In this document: positions 1-8,889 of the stretch, one piece after another
Numbering within the stretch: the stretch's first letter is position 1
How the letters are laid out: each line of letters begins with the position of its first letter
DNA from: Actinocatenispora rupis
GTDB taxonomy: Bacteria > Actinomycetota > Actinomycetes > Mycobacteriales > Micromonosporaceae
Assembly: GCF_016861975.1 (NCBI RefSeq)
Contig: NZ_BOMB01000038.1
Location: 1 to 64,000, forward strand
Direction: 5' to 3'
Length of the DNA stretch: 64,000 nt
Translations under genes and position numbers: made by a program
The notes under the pieces: model-generated
Seen by the model: only the letters and a program-made list of their open reading frames with translations
The model's database searches: none
What the model was told of the DNA's origin: nothing

Positions 1-777
1 GCTCGGGTCCTGGCTCGGGTTCTGCTGCTGTTGCTGCTCATCCGGATCCTGCGGCTGTTGCTGCCCAGGCTGTTGCTCATCCGGATTCTGCTGCTGCTCG
101 TCGGGGTGTTGCTCGTCGGGCGAGCGTTCGAGTGCTGGCTGTTGTTCGGTCGGTTCGACGGCGGGTCGGGGCGCGTCGGGTTTGATCTTGTCGGCCAGGG
201 TGCCGGTGAACCGGCCGAGCCCGCTGCCGACGGCGGCGCCGATGGCCTTGCCGACGGTCTCCCCGGTGACCTTGCCGGCGGCGGTACCGAGTTTCTCGCC
301 GATGGTCGGGCCGAGTTCGCGGACGAACCGCGCGGTGCCGGCGCGGATGCCGTTCGCGACCCGGGTGTGCCAGGCCGCGCCGGACGAGGGCCCGCCCTGG
401 CCGGTACCCGGACCCTGTTCGGTGCCGGGATTCGGCTCGGTGCCGGGGTTCTGTTCGGTACCGGATTCGCGCGCGGCCGTCGCCTCGGCGCGTTCCTTCT
501 GCCACGATTCCACGGCCTTGCCGGCGGCCTTGCCCACGGCGCCCCCGGCCGCCGCGCCGATGGCGGCGCCCACGGGGCCGCCGATCGCGAGACCCGCCGC
601 ACCGCCGGCGACGGTACCGAGCCGGTCACCGACGACCGGGTACACGCTGCCGAGCATCCCGCCGAGTGTGGACTGTTTCGGTGTGGTGGATCCCGTCTCG
701 TTCGCCGGCGGGGTGGGGGCGGGAGGGGCTGGCGCGGGGGACGGCGACTGCCGCCGTCTCCACCGGAACAGGCTCAT
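1..777 (-). CDS. Glycine-zipper protein with Gln-rich tail (partial, runs off window)
   Basis: The frame is open from an ATG to the left edge of the window, giving 259 codons with no stop, so the C-terminus is missing. I do not recognise a named family. After a basic, proline-rich start (MSLFRWRRR) it has two Gly/Ala segments with small residues every fourth position, around residues 52-80 and 155-190. Such glycine zippers often pack membrane helices, but no strongly hydrophobic stretch is present. A linker between them repeats a GTEQNPGTEPNPGTEQ pattern, and the visible end is a Pro/Asp/Gln-rich low-complexity tail. Its ATGA start overlaps the stop of the 188-residue gene upstream, which in turn overlaps the VirD4-like ATPase, so the three are probably translationally coupled. 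A role as substrate or accessory of the secretion ATPase is inference only. Confidence 0.75.
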   Translation of the reverse strand, partial: MSLFRWRRRQSPSPAPAPPAPTPPANETGSTTPKQSTLGGMLGSVYPVVGDRLGTVAGGAAGLAIGGPVGAAIGAAAGGAVGKAAGKAVESWQKERAEATAARESGTEQNPGTEPNPGTEQGPGTGQGGPSSGAAWHTRVANGIRAGTARFVRELGPTIGEKLGTAAGKVTGETVGKAIGAAVGSGLGRFTGTLADKIKPDAPRPAVEPTEQQPALERSPDEQHPDEQQQNPDEQQPGQQQPQDPDEQQQQQNPSQDPS

Positions 778-1340
778 GCCGCCGGTTCCAGGTAGGCGCA
801 GAAGGCACCGAGGAGTACGGGGAGGTTGTCGACGATGTTGCGGGCGACGGCGAGCGGGTCGTCGCCGTCCTCGGTGATCTCCGCGCAGGCGGCCTGGATG
901 GTGCGGCGGTGGGACAGCGCCCAGACCGTGTACACGTCGAAGTTGACGCGGGCGCGGGGCTGCAGGTCCTGACCGCCGATGTACCAGTCGCCGGGCTGCT
1001 CGGCGTTGTTGCCGAGGCCGATGCCGAGGCTGACGAGGCGCAGCGCGGCGAGTCGGGTGGGCAGGTCGGGTGCCTCGGTGTCGAGGGTGGTGAGCAGGCC
1101 GAGGCCGAGCAGCGCGTCGATGACGACGGGCGCGTCGGTGATGCCCTGCTCGGCGCTGGACGCTTCCAGTTGCGCGCGGTTCTGGACCGTGAACGCCGTC
1201 AACCAGATCCGGTACTCGCCGGGGCTCATGTCGCGGAAGTCGTCGCCGATCCGTACGGCGGCGTTGGCGGTGGTGACGTCGCCGCCGGGCTCGTACGTCA
1301 GACCGAGCGGGAAGCCCACCGGGAACAGGTATGTCGTCAT
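774..1340 (-). CDS. Conserved-looking hypothetical protein of secretion ATPase operon
   Basis: This 188-residue protein starts at an ATG that overlaps the stop of the VirD4/TraG-like gene by 4 bp, and it ends in a 4-bp overlap with the glycine-zipper gene. There is no signal peptide and no membrane helix, so it should be cytoplasmic. The middle (SPGEYRIWLTAFTVQNRAQL, then a hydrophobic helix DALLGLGLL) reads like a compact helical, winged-helix-like fold, but I cannot assign a family. The strict coupling to the ATPase suggests an adaptor or cargo-recognition partner. That function is inferred from position only. Confidence 0.7.
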   Translation of the reverse strand: MTTYLFPVGFPLGLTYEPGGDVTTANAAVRIGDDFRDMSPGEYRIWLTAFTVQNRAQLEASSAEQGITDAPVVIDALLGLGLLTTLDTEAPDLPTRLAALRLVSLGIGLGNNAEQPGDWYIGGQDLQPRARVNFDVYTVWALSHRRTIQAACAEITEDGDDPLAVARNIVDNLPVLLGAFCAYLEPAA

Positions 1341-2722
1341 GGGTTGTACCCCTTGATCCGTGCGAATTCCGGGATGAGTCCGGCCGGCCGGGTCTCGACC
1401 CGCAGCGGGGCGTCGCTCCGGTAGAACAGCCAGGCGTTGAGCGGCGGCAGCATCTGGATGGCGTTGATGGGCAACGCCGGCCGGTACTGGTTGGTCACCG
1501 AATGGTTGCCGATGACCTGGCCGCCGATGCTGGAGTTGGTGGACATCGGGCCGCCGGCCTGCTGCCCGCCCCCCACCTGGTACGAGATGTTGCTCTCCTG
1601 GCGCTCGCCGGCCCAGGTCGAGACGTTCATCAGGTCCTCGCCGTTGGACATGCCGCCGTAGATGAGTTTGGCGGTGGTGGCGGCGAGGATGCCGGACTGA
1701 CGCTCCTCGCCGTACCGGGCGCGGAGTTGGGCGAGGCTCTGGGTGGCCCAGAGGGTGACGATGCCGCGCCCGCCGCCCTCGCTGACGAGGCTGGGCAGCG
1801 AGTCGATCGGGGCGATGTTGGCGACCTCGTCCAGCGCCAGCAGCAGCGGGGTACCGAGCCGGCCGCCCTCCTGCGCGGCGAGTTCGGCGGCGCGTTGCGC
1901 GATGCTGTCGACGAGCGCGGCGAGCAGCGGCGCGATGGCCTGCTGGAGGTGCGACGGGCCGATGATGAACAGCGACGACTTGGTCCGCAGGAACCGGTCG
2001 ATGTCGAGGTCGGTCGCCGAGCAGGACCGGAGCACCGTCGGTTCGGCGGTGGCCTCCAACGCGTTGCGCGCCACGGAGAAGAAGCTGCCGCGCTCCCGGT
2101 CGCCGAGCAGGCGTACCGCTTCCAGGTCGTCGGCCCACATCTCGGCCGGGCTCTCGGACAGTCGCAGGATCGCGGCCGGATCGGCGATCTCCTGTCGTGC
2201 CAACCATTTCCGTACGGTCGCGAGCGGGAGCCCCTCCAGTGCCGCGGCGTGGAAGTACGCGCGGAGGATGCCGGCGGCGCCGGCGCGCCAGTGGTCGCCG
2301 TCGGCGATGCCGCCGCCGGACACCGCGGTCATCGCGGCGACCCGGCGGTAGCAGACGCCCGGGTCGGCGCAGTCCGCGAGCGGCGACCAGCGCAACGAGT
2401 GTTCCGGGTACTCCGAGCCGAACGGGTCGTACACGAGGACCTGGCCGCCGAGGGGCGCGGCGATGGCGCGGCGCCAGTTGCCGGTGAAACCGAGGATGTC
2501 GCCGCGGGTCGAGGTGCAGACGAGCGGACCGTCCCAGGACAGTACGGTCGGCAGGATCAGCCCCGACGTCTTGCCGTACCGCGGGGGGCCGATGATGCCG
2601 ACGGAGTCCTCGGGCGCGCTCCAGCACCGCCGGTACTGGTCGTTCGCGTCCCAGCCGAGGAAGACCTGGCGCCGGCCGGTCACCTCGAACGGCGGCAGCG
2701 GGGCAAGCTGTGGTGCCGGCAC
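1337..2722 (-). CDS. VirD4/TraG-like type IV coupling ATPase, soluble form
   Basis: This 461-residue AAA-type ATPase resembles type IV coupling proteins, which hand DNA or protein cargo to a secretion channel. Walker A is at residues 45-52 (GPPRYGKT). A Walker B-like ALDEVAN segment with DE at 298-299 is followed by GRGIVTLWATQSLAQL, the sensor/arginine-finger stretch typical of TraG/TraD. The protein lacks the N-terminal membrane helices of classical VirD4 (usually 550-700 residues), so it should be soluble or recruited by partners. The GTG start is 3 bp after the stop of the M48 protease gene, and the stop overlaps the next gene by 4 bp. It lies about 18 kb from the VirB4-like gene in this window. 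Whether both serve one apparatus is inference. Confidence 0.85.
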   Translation of the reverse strand: MPAPQLAPLPPFEVTGRRQVFLGWDANDQYRRCWSAPEDSVGIIGPPRYGKTSGLILPTVLSWDGPLVCTSTRGDILGFTGNWRRAIAAPLGGQVLVYDPFGSEYPEHSLRWSPLADCADPGVCYRRVAAMTAVSGGGIADGDHWRAGAAGILRAYFHAAALEGLPLATVRKWLARQEIADPAAILRLSESPAEMWADDLEAVRLLGDRERGSFFSVARNALEATAEPTVLRSCSATDLDIDRFLRTKSSLFIIGPSHLQQAIAPLLAALVDSIAQRAAELAAQEGGRLGTPLLLALDEVANIAPIDSLPSLVSEGGGRGIVTLWATQSLAQLRARYGEERQSGILAATTAKLIYGGMSNGEDLMNVSTWAGERQESNISYQVGGGQQAGGPMSTNSSIGGQVIGNHSVTNQYRPALPINAIQMLPPLNAWLFYRSDAPLRVETRPAGLIPEFARIKGYNP

Positions 2723-2725
2723 GGA

Positions 2726-4570
2726 TCAGTCCTTGTCCAGTGTGCTGACGGCGACCGGGATCGGGCGGGGCGGCGAGTCCGGGTCGGGCAGCGGGTACGG
2801 CCGGCCGGGCTCCTCGATCGCCTCCAGCCGCAGCTCGTTCGGCGGGTGGCTGGCGCAGATGGACAGCTCCCACCCGTTCCGCGTGCCGTCGAAGGAGCGG
2901 CGGAACCGGGCCAGCACCTGCCGGATCCCGTCCCGGTGCCCCGCGGCCACCGCACCCTGATCCGCCCGGTACTCCGCGGCGCGCGAGTCGGCCGCCTGCA
3001 TCGGCATGATGAAGTACTTGATGGTGACGAGGATCGGCCACAGGATGAGCCAGCAGGCCAGCATGACGAACCCGACGGCCGAGCCGCCGCCGAAACGGTT
3101 CGCGGCGACCCGCGAGGCGGCCCGCTGGATGAACGAGACCGCCGTGTACAGCAGGTAGAGCGGCAGGGCGACGCCGCGGATGAACGTACGCGAGATGGAG
3201 TCGGCGTTGTTCCAGTGGGTCAGCTCGTGGCTGATGACGCCGGAGATCGGCACCGGGTCGTAGTTGAACTCGTCGAGCAGGCCCTGGTTGATGACGATGT
3301 GCCGGGTCCACGCGAACGCGTTCGGCAGCCGGTCGTCGTCCATCAGGACGGTCGGCATTCCCTTGAGCTGCAAGCGTTCCGCGCAGTCGCGGACGAGCGG
3401 GACGAGCAGTTCCTCCTCGCGCCGGCTGAGCCGCCGCGCGCCGGTGACCCGCAGGATCCAGCCCTCGCAGGTGATCCGGTAGATCGTGTAGAGCACGCCG
3501 ACGAGGAACCCGACGAGCAGGCTCGCGATGAGCGCACCCACGCCGCGCAGCGGATCCTCGGCGAACAACGTGAACCACGGGAAGATCATCCCGCCGACCA
3601 GGCCGAGCACCGCGCCGAGCACGATACCGACCAGCCCGCCGAGGATGCCGCCCATCTCCAGGCCCGACTGGCCGAACAGGTCACCGAGCAGCGGTACGTC
3701 GTTGAGCCCGGACTTCACCACGCCGACCGTGCCGCCACCGGCGCCGGCGACCAGGCCCAGCACCGCACCGACGGCACTCAGCAACACCGCACCCGGCAAC
3801 CCGAACCACGTCGACAGGTACGCCGCGAGCACGCCGCGCCAGTCGCGGAAGATGCCCGCCACGACCCACCGGTACACGGACGGGAAGCGGGCGGGGCGGT
3901 CCGACAGCCGCGACCGCGACGCCGCCGGCGGTACGGGCGGCGCACCCCACGGCCCGGCCGCGCCACTCGGGGCCGCGGCAAGCTCCGGCCACGGTGCGGT
4001 CACCATCGGGGCGGAACCCGGACCGCCCTGCCCCGGACCACCCTGACCCGGGCTCTGACCCGGGCCTTGCCCCGGGCCCTGAGCGCCGGGCGGAGGCGGC
4101 GGAACGGCGCCGTCCGGCGACATCGGGCCGGGCGGTGGAACCGCGCCACCGGGCGGGATCGGGCCGCCAGGACCGGCCGGCATGGTCGGCCAGCTGCCGG
4201 TGGGTTGCTGCGGGATCGCCGCGCCACCAGGGAATTGCGGCCCGGCCGGCAAGCCGAAACCCTGCGGCGGGCCGGAGGCCGGGCCGGCCGGCGGGCCCGA
4301 CTCCGGGCCGACGGAACCACCCTGCGGCGGCGTACCCGGGCCCGGAAACCCTTGCGGCGCCTGCCCCTGCGACGGAGCCGAACCCTGCGGCGGTACGGCC
4401 CCCGGCGGAGGTACCGGGCCAGGTGGTGCGGGTTGCGGCGGCACCGGGAACGGCGCGCCGCCGGGCTGTGGTGGCGACGAGACGACCGGACCGGGCCCGG
4501 CCGGTTGGCCGCAGGCCGCGCAGCGCTGGTCGTCGGGCGCCAGCGGGATGCCGCATCGCGCGCAGTTCAC
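2726..4570 (-). CDS. HtpX-like M48 membrane metalloprotease with zinc ribbon and Pro/Gly-rich arm
   Basis: The 614-residue protein starts with a CxxC zinc ribbon (NCARC, then CAAC), continues with about 200 residues rich in Pro, Gly and Gln, and ends in a membrane M48 peptidase domain. Several hydrophobic helices lie between about residues 250 and 400, and two more follow the active site. The catalytic motif is HELTH at residues 448-452, with a downstream AEYRAD that supplies the expected third zinc ligand. HtpX-type enzymes degrade damaged membrane proteins. I chose the GTG just before the zinc ribbon because it follows a GGAGG. The open frame extends 36 codons further upstream but that part looks non-coding. 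The gene sits 3 bp before the VirD4-like ATPase, which suggests a maturation or quality-control role for that system. Confidence 0.85.
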   Translation of the reverse strand: MNCARCGIPLAPDDQRCAACGQPAGPGPVVSSPPQPGGAPFPVPPQPAPPGPVPPPGAVPPQGSAPSQGQAPQGFPGPGTPPQGGSVGPESGPPAGPASGPPQGFGLPAGPQFPGGAAIPQQPTGSWPTMPAGPGGPIPPGGAVPPPGPMSPDGAVPPPPPGAQGPGQGPGQSPGQGGPGQGGPGSAPMVTAPWPELAAAPSGAAGPWGAPPVPPAASRSRLSDRPARFPSVYRWVVAGIFRDWRGVLAAYLSTWFGLPGAVLLSAVGAVLGLVAGAGGGTVGVVKSGLNDVPLLGDLFGQSGLEMGGILGGLVGIVLGAVLGLVGGMIFPWFTLFAEDPLRGVGALIASLLVGFLVGVLYTIYRITCEGWILRVTGARRLSRREEELLVPLVRDCAERLQLKGMPTVLMDDDRLPNAFAWTRHIVINQGLLDEFNYDPVPISGVISHELTHWNNADSISRTFIRGVALPLYLLYTAVSFIQRAASRVAANRFGGGSAVGFVMLACWLILWPILVTIKYFIMPMQAADSRAAEYRADQGAVAAGHRDGIRQVLARFRRSFDGTRNGWELSICASHPPNELRLEAIEEPGRPYPLPDPDSPPRPIPVAVSTLDKD

Positions 4571-4680
4571 GCCGCCTCCATGGGGTCGGGGACCGGTAAG
4601 GGATCGTAGAACCCCCATGCACCCCCACGTGCCCGCACAGTACGGCACACTGCCCACAGTGGACGGAGCGACACGCACCG

Positions 4681-4718
4681 GTACCGGTGGGGCACGGCGT
4701 CGCGCGCCCCACCGGTAC
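4681..4718 (-). terminator. Hairpin terminator after peptide-binding protein gene
   Basis: A perfect 13-bp inverted repeat (GTACCGGTGGGGC and its complement) with a 12-base loop lies 9 bp beyond the stop of the ABC binding-protein gene. There is no clear U-run, as is common in GC-rich actinobacteria. It would separate the peptide importer operon from the protease/ATPase operon. Confidence 0.65.
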
Positions 4719-4726
4719 CCGGTCGG

Positions 4727-6538
4727 TCAGGCGGGCTTGAGTCGCCCGTCGAAGAGCATCATCACGGCGAAGTTGTCGGCGTACGGAGCGTTCTGGAGGA
4801 TGGGGTCGCTGTCCGGCGGCCAGGACGCGACGCGGACCCCGGAGAGCGCCGGGTTGTTCCCGTACCGTTCGAACAGCGGAAGGATCGGCAGCAGCTCGTT
4901 GAACGCGATGGCGGCGCGGGTGACGTTCGCCTTCTGCTTCTCCTCGTCGAGTCCGGCGGCCGAGTCGAGCACCACCTTCTTGAGGTCGATGGTGCCGAAC
5001 GCGTCGGTCTTCTGGGTGAGCGGGAAGCCGATGCCGCGCCCGCCGTTGTTCGACGCGACCGGGATGTTGTGCGTGAACAGCGCCTGCTTGAACGCGAAGT
5101 GCGGGTGCGGCGCCGTCGACGCGCCCCACGTCTGGATCGCCATGTCGAAGGCACCCTTGTCCACGTCGATCGGGTGTTCGACGTGCGTGACGCCGCGCGG
5201 CGTCAGCTTGAACCCGAACTCGTTGAGCTGGTCGGCGACGTTCTGCCCGGAGGCGGAGTAGTCGGCGAACTCGGCGGGGAAGCTGATCTCGTACGCGGCG
5301 GGCTTGCCCTGCGGGGTGGTCCACTTGCCGCCGGACTTCTTCCAGCCGGCGGCCTTCAGCAGCGACTCGGCCTTCGCCTTGTCCAGGTCGTACGCGTTGA
5401 GCTTGCTGGTGTCGGTGACCCACACCGGCACCAGGTTGTCCGACATCCCCGTCATGTACTTGACGCCCACGCCCGACTTGCCGAGCGTCACCGTGCCGTT
5501 CGTCTTCCGGTCGATCGCGTACGCCAGCGCCTGCCGCGCGCGCTTGTCCTTGAACTCGGGATGCTTGTCCAGGTTGAGGTACAGCGCCGAGCCGGCGTAC
5601 GTCGGCGGCCGGAGGATCCGGTACCCCTTCTTCTGGAACGCCTTCTCGCTGGCGACCGGGAAGCCGTGCGTGGCGTAGTCGACGTTCTTCGCGGCGACGA
5701 CCGGTGTCACGTCCGGCACCTCGCCGTTGAACAGCACGATCTTCTCGAACGCCGCCTTGTCCGCGCCGTACCCGGTCTTGTTCTTGACGAGGGTGAGCTG
5801 GGAGTTGGTGATGCTGGTGTAGTCGAAGTTGTAGGGGCCGCTGACGACGACCTTCTTCGGCCGGAACTTCTGGAAGTCGTCGTTGAGCTTCTTGCCCTCC
5901 GGGCTGTCCATGTCCTTGCCCGCGGCCACGATGTCCTGCGCCCGCTTGGCGTACTCGCCGTACACGGCGTCGGAGTAGATCGGGTAGCGCAGCATGTACC
6001 GCTCGACGACGGTGGACAGCTCCTTCATGTGCGCCGTGCAGGTGAGTTCGTCGGTCGCCTCGACCTTGTCCAGGTAGTCCCACAGGATGTCGCGCATGAT
6101 GTACGCCAGCCAGCGCGAGGTGACCAGATCCTTTGCGGTGACGGCCTTTCCGTCGCTCCACTTGAGACCCGACTTCAACTTCAGCTTGTACGTCTTCGCC
6201 GCCTCGTCGAAGCCCCAGCTGCCGTCCTCGGCGAGCAGCCCGACGTACTTGCGCTCCTTCCACAGGTACATCGCGGGCGGCGGTACGAGCAGGTCCATGT
6301 AGATGCCGTAGTTGCCGAGAATCGCGTCCGGCAACGGGTTCACCAGGTTGAAGTGACCCTTCGGCTGCGCCTCGTACGGCCAGGCGCCGTGGAACTCGCC
6401 CTTGCCCTTCGCCTTCTCGCTCGGGCTGCACGCGGCGCCGGTGCCGACCAGCGCCGCGCCGGCCGCGCCGATCCCGAAGATCTGGAGCACGCGGCGGCGG
6501 GACAGTTCGACCAGTTCTGGGGATGGCTTGGTGGCCAA
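4727..6538 (-). CDS. Peptide/nickel-type ABC transporter binding lipoprotein (SBP family 5)
   Basis: This 603-residue extracytoplasmic binding protein belongs to the DppA/OppA class, which captures peptides or similar ligands and delivers them to the DppBC permease. The N-terminus has a Tat-like signal (SRRRVLQIF) followed by a hydrophobic stretch and a GTGAAC lipobox, so it is probably exported folded and lipid-anchored. I chose the TTG start because it follows GGAGG at six bases and places the signal at the very N-terminus. The body has typical family features, including the VKLSGLKWSDGKAV-type segment seen here as SGLKWSDGKAVTAKDL. It is the last gene of the importer operon. The ligand cannot be told from sequence. 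Confidence 0.9.
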   Translation of the reverse strand: MATKPSPELVELSRRRVLQIFGIGAAGAALVGTGAACSPSEKAKGKGEFHGAWPYEAQPKGHFNLVNPLPDAILGNYGIYMDLLVPPPAMYLWKERKYVGLLAEDGSWGFDEAAKTYKLKLKSGLKWSDGKAVTAKDLVTSRWLAYIMRDILWDYLDKVEATDELTCTAHMKELSTVVERYMLRYPIYSDAVYGEYAKRAQDIVAAGKDMDSPEGKKLNDDFQKFRPKKVVVSGPYNFDYTSITNSQLTLVKNKTGYGADKAAFEKIVLFNGEVPDVTPVVAAKNVDYATHGFPVASEKAFQKKGYRILRPPTYAGSALYLNLDKHPEFKDKRARQALAYAIDRKTNGTVTLGKSGVGVKYMTGMSDNLVPVWVTDTSKLNAYDLDKAKAESLLKAAGWKKSGGKWTTPQGKPAAYEISFPAEFADYSASGQNVADQLNEFGFKLTPRGVTHVEHPIDVDKGAFDMAIQTWGASTAPHPHFAFKQALFTHNIPVASNNGGRGIGFPLTQKTDAFGTIDLKKVVLDSAAGLDEEKQKANVTRAAIAFNELLPILPLFERYGNNPALSGVRVASWPPDSDPILQNAPYADNFAVMMLFDGRLKPA

Positions 6539-6569
6539 GGGAATCCTCCGGCTCGATGGGAAAACGGGG

Positions 6570-6755
6570 TCAACGACCAGGGATGCGCGAGAGCACGACG
6601 ACCAGTGCGGTGAACAGGACACCGGCACCGAACATGAAGACCGAGACGACGAACTGCGGCGTACCGCGGTGGCTCAGCAGCGCGAGCGCGCCGCCGGCGA
6701 GGGTGATCAGTACGGCCCAGCGGAACGCCATCCGCAGCAGCTGGGGCCCGAACAT
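6570..6755 (-). CDS. Small two-helix membrane protein in peptide importer operon
   Basis: The 61-residue protein starts at an ATG overlapping the stop of the DppF-like gene by 4 bp (ATGA), which strongly supports the start. Two hydrophobic helices span roughly residues 12-28 and 38-55, separated by a short polar loop (SHRGTPQ). I recognise no family. Its place between the ATPase and the binding protein suggests an accessory membrane component or stabiliser of the importer. Confidence 0.75.
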   Translation of the reverse strand: MFGPQLLRMAFRWAVLITLAGGALALLSHRGTPQFVVSVFMFGAGVLFTALVVVLSRIPGR

Positions 6756-7798
6756 CAGCCCGTACCGTCCTGTTCGGACAGTGCCGGGACGGCGGCGTCC
6801 GCCTCCTGCCGGAGTACCGGCGGGCAGGCGACCTCGTGCCGCGCGTCGGCGTCGAGCGCTTCGAGCCGGGGTACCGACACGTCGCACTCGCCCTCGACCC
6901 AGCTCGGGCAGCGCGGGTGGAACGTGCAGCCGGTGGGCAGCCGCAGCAGGCTCGGCGTGTCCATCGACCGCAGCAGCGAACCCGCGGATCGCTTGCGCGC
7001 GTTGAGTTCCGGGTCCGGTTCGGGGATCGCCGCCAGCAACGCCCGGGTGTACGGGTGCCGCGGCGTGCCGATCACCTCCCGCGTCGGCCCGTACTCCACG
7101 ACCCGGCCCAGGTACATCACGGCGATGTCGCCGTCCCGGCCGAAGTACTTGGCCAGCGCCAGGTCGTGCGTGATGAACAGGAACGCGACGCCGAGGTCGG
7201 TGGACAGCCGGGACAGCATGGCGAGCAGGCTGATCCGGATGGACACGTCGAGCATCGAGGTGGACTCGTCGGCGATGATGAGCTTCGGCCCGAGGGTCAG
7301 CGCCCGCGCCACCGCGACCCGCTGCCGCTGCCCGCCCGACAACTGGTGCGGATACTTGGTGAGGAAGTTCTCCGGTGGCGTGAGGTCGACGCGTTCGAGC
7401 AGCTCGGACGCCTTCTGCCAGGCCTCGTCCCGGTTGGCGACGAGCCGGTGCCGGCGCATCGGCCCGGCCAGCGTCGCGAACACGGTACGGATCGGGTTGA
7501 GCGACGCGTACGGATCCTGGTGCACGTACTGCACCGACCGCCGGAACTCGCGGAACGCGGTACGGTCGCCACCCCAGACGTCCCGGCCGGCGAAGCGCAC
7601 CGTACCGCCGGTGGGGCGGTTGAGGCCGGCGGCGATCCGGGCGGTCGTCGTCTTGCCCGAGCCGCTCTCCCCGACCAGGCAGAGCACCGTACCGGCGGCC
7701 AGGTCCAGCGACACGTCCCGTACGGCGGGGATCTCGCCGCGGCGGCTGGTGAAGACCTGCGACACGGATTCCAGTGACAGCAACGGTTCAGACGCCAT
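6755..7798 (-). CDS. Peptide ABC transporter ATP-binding protein, DppF/OppF type
   Basis: This 347-residue ATPase energises the peptide importer. Walker A is at residues 43-51 (GESGSGKTT), the signature is LSGGQRQRVAVARAL, and the Walker B is LIIADES followed by the switch histidine ITHDLAL. The C-terminus has the oligopeptide-transporter extension with a cluster of cysteines in TGCTFHPRCPSW, as in DppF/OppF proteins that can carry an Fe-S cluster. The start overlaps the DppD-like stop by 11 bp. A longer open frame exists upstream, but it is the shadow of DppD. Confidence 0.93.
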   Translation of the reverse strand: MASEPLLSLESVSQVFTSRRGEIPAVRDVSLDLAAGTVLCLVGESGSGKTTTARIAAGLNRPTGGTVRFAGRDVWGGDRTAFREFRRSVQYVHQDPYASLNPIRTVFATLAGPMRRHRLVANRDEAWQKASELLERVDLTPPENFLTKYPHQLSGGQRQRVAVARALTLGPKLIIADESTSMLDVSIRISLLAMLSRLSTDLGVAFLFITHDLALAKYFGRDGDIAVMYLGRVVEYGPTREVIGTPRHPYTRALLAAIPEPDPELNARKRSAGSLLRSMDTPSLLRLPTGCTFHPRCPSWVEGECDVSVPRLEALDADARHEVACPPVLRQEADAAVPALSEQDGTG

Positions 7799-8834
7799 CG
7801 ACGACCACCTCCCGGGTGAACTCGACGCGGTCGGAATAGTGGCAGGCGACCTCGTGCCGCTCACCGGTGCGCGTGAGTTCCGGATCGGCCTGCACGCACA
7901 CGCCCGCCGGCCCGTCGCCGTCGCCGACCTCCGCCGACAGTCCACATCGGACACTGAACGGGCAGCCCGGCGGCAGCGCGGCCAGGCTCGGCGGGCCGCC
8001 CGGGATCGAGCTGATCTCCGTCGCCTCACCGACCGCCGGCGGCACCGCCCGGATCAGCCCCGCCGTGTACGGGTGCCGCGGCGCGGCGAACACGTCCCGC
8101 GAGTCACCCAGCTCCACGATGCGGCCCGCGTACATGGTGGCGACGCGGTCGGCGAGTTCGGCGGCGAGCGCGAGGTCGTGCGTCACGAACACCATCGCGA
8201 ACCCCAGCTCGCGCCGCAGCTCCTGCAGTACGTCCACAATGGAGCGTTGGGTCAGGATGTCCAGCGCCGTCGTCGGCTCGTCCAGTACCAGAACGCGCGG
8301 GGACAGCAGCAGCGCCATCGCGATCAGCACCCGCTGCCGCATCCCGCCGGACAGTTCGTGCGGGTAGCTCGGCATCACCCGGCGCGGCTCCAGCCGTACC
8401 ATGTCGAGCACCTCGTGGCAGCGCTTCCGGGCGGCGGACGCCGACATCGACCGGTGCGCGCGGATCGTGTCGTACATCTGGTCCTGGACGCGCAGCACGG
8501 GGTTGAGCGCGTTCATCGCGCCCTGGAACACCATCGCCGCCTCGTGCCACCGGAACCGGCGCAGCTGCTCCTTGCGCATCGTCAACAGGTCCACTGTGGA
8601 CCCGTCCGCGCGCCGGTACCGGACCTCGCCGTGCGGCGTACTTCCCAGTCGTGGCAACAGTCTCAGCAGTGCGAGCCCGAGCGTGGTCTTGCCGCAGCCG
8701 CTCTCGCCGACCAGGGCCAGGCTCTCCCCCTCGTACAGGTCGAAGCTGGCGCCGCGCACCGCACGCACCGGCCCGGCCGGCGTCCGGTACTCCACCACCA
8801 GGTCCCGCACCGCGAGTACCGGTTCATCGGTCAT
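7788..8834 (-). CDS. Peptide ABC transporter ATP-binding protein, DppD/OppD type
   Basis: This 348-residue ATPase pairs with the DppF-like subunit to form the nucleotide-binding heterodimer. Walker A is at residues 43-51 (GESGCGKTT), the signature LSGGMRQRVLIAMAL follows, and Walker B is VLVLDEPTTALD. The C-terminal extension contains PPGCPFSVRCG, the cysteine-containing motif of the Opp/Dpp group. The ATG lies about 7 bases after GGAGGGAG. It is preceded by 55 bp separating it from the DppC-like permease gene. Confidence 0.93.
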   Translation of the reverse strand: MTDEPVLAVRDLVVEYRTPAGPVRAVRGASFDLYEGESLALVGESGCGKTTLGLALLRLLPRLGSTPHGEVRYRRADGSTVDLLTMRKEQLRRFRWHEAAMVFQGAMNALNPVLRVQDQMYDTIRAHRSMSASAARKRCHEVLDMVRLEPRRVMPSYPHELSGGMRQRVLIAMALLLSPRVLVLDEPTTALDILTQRSIVDVLQELRRELGFAMVFVTHDLALAAELADRVATMYAGRIVELGDSRDVFAAPRHPYTAGLIRAVPPAVGEATEISSIPGGPPSLAALPPGCPFSVRCGLSAEVGDGDGPAGVCVQADPELTRTGERHEVACHYSDRVEFTREVVVDGV

Positions 8835-8889
8835 GGCGTGACTCCCTCCGGCCTCCGGCGGCACCGTCCGCGCGTTCGGTCATGGCGCA

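Noticed and set aside
31-795. Plus-strand frame of 254 codons at the left edge
   Set aside because: The minus strand carries the glycine-zipper gene coupled by an ATGA overlap, and the plus product is Leu/Arg/Gly low complexity.
1331-4609. Long plus-strand open frame opposite the ATPase and protease genes
   Set aside because: It is the mirror of minus-strand genes with clear motifs. Its product is Arg/Pro-rich low complexity, typical of antisense frames in GC-rich DNA.
3681-6431. 916-codon minus-strand frame crossing from the binding protein into the protease gene
   Set aside because: It is a wrong-frame reading of two real genes and ignores their stops and the terminator between them.
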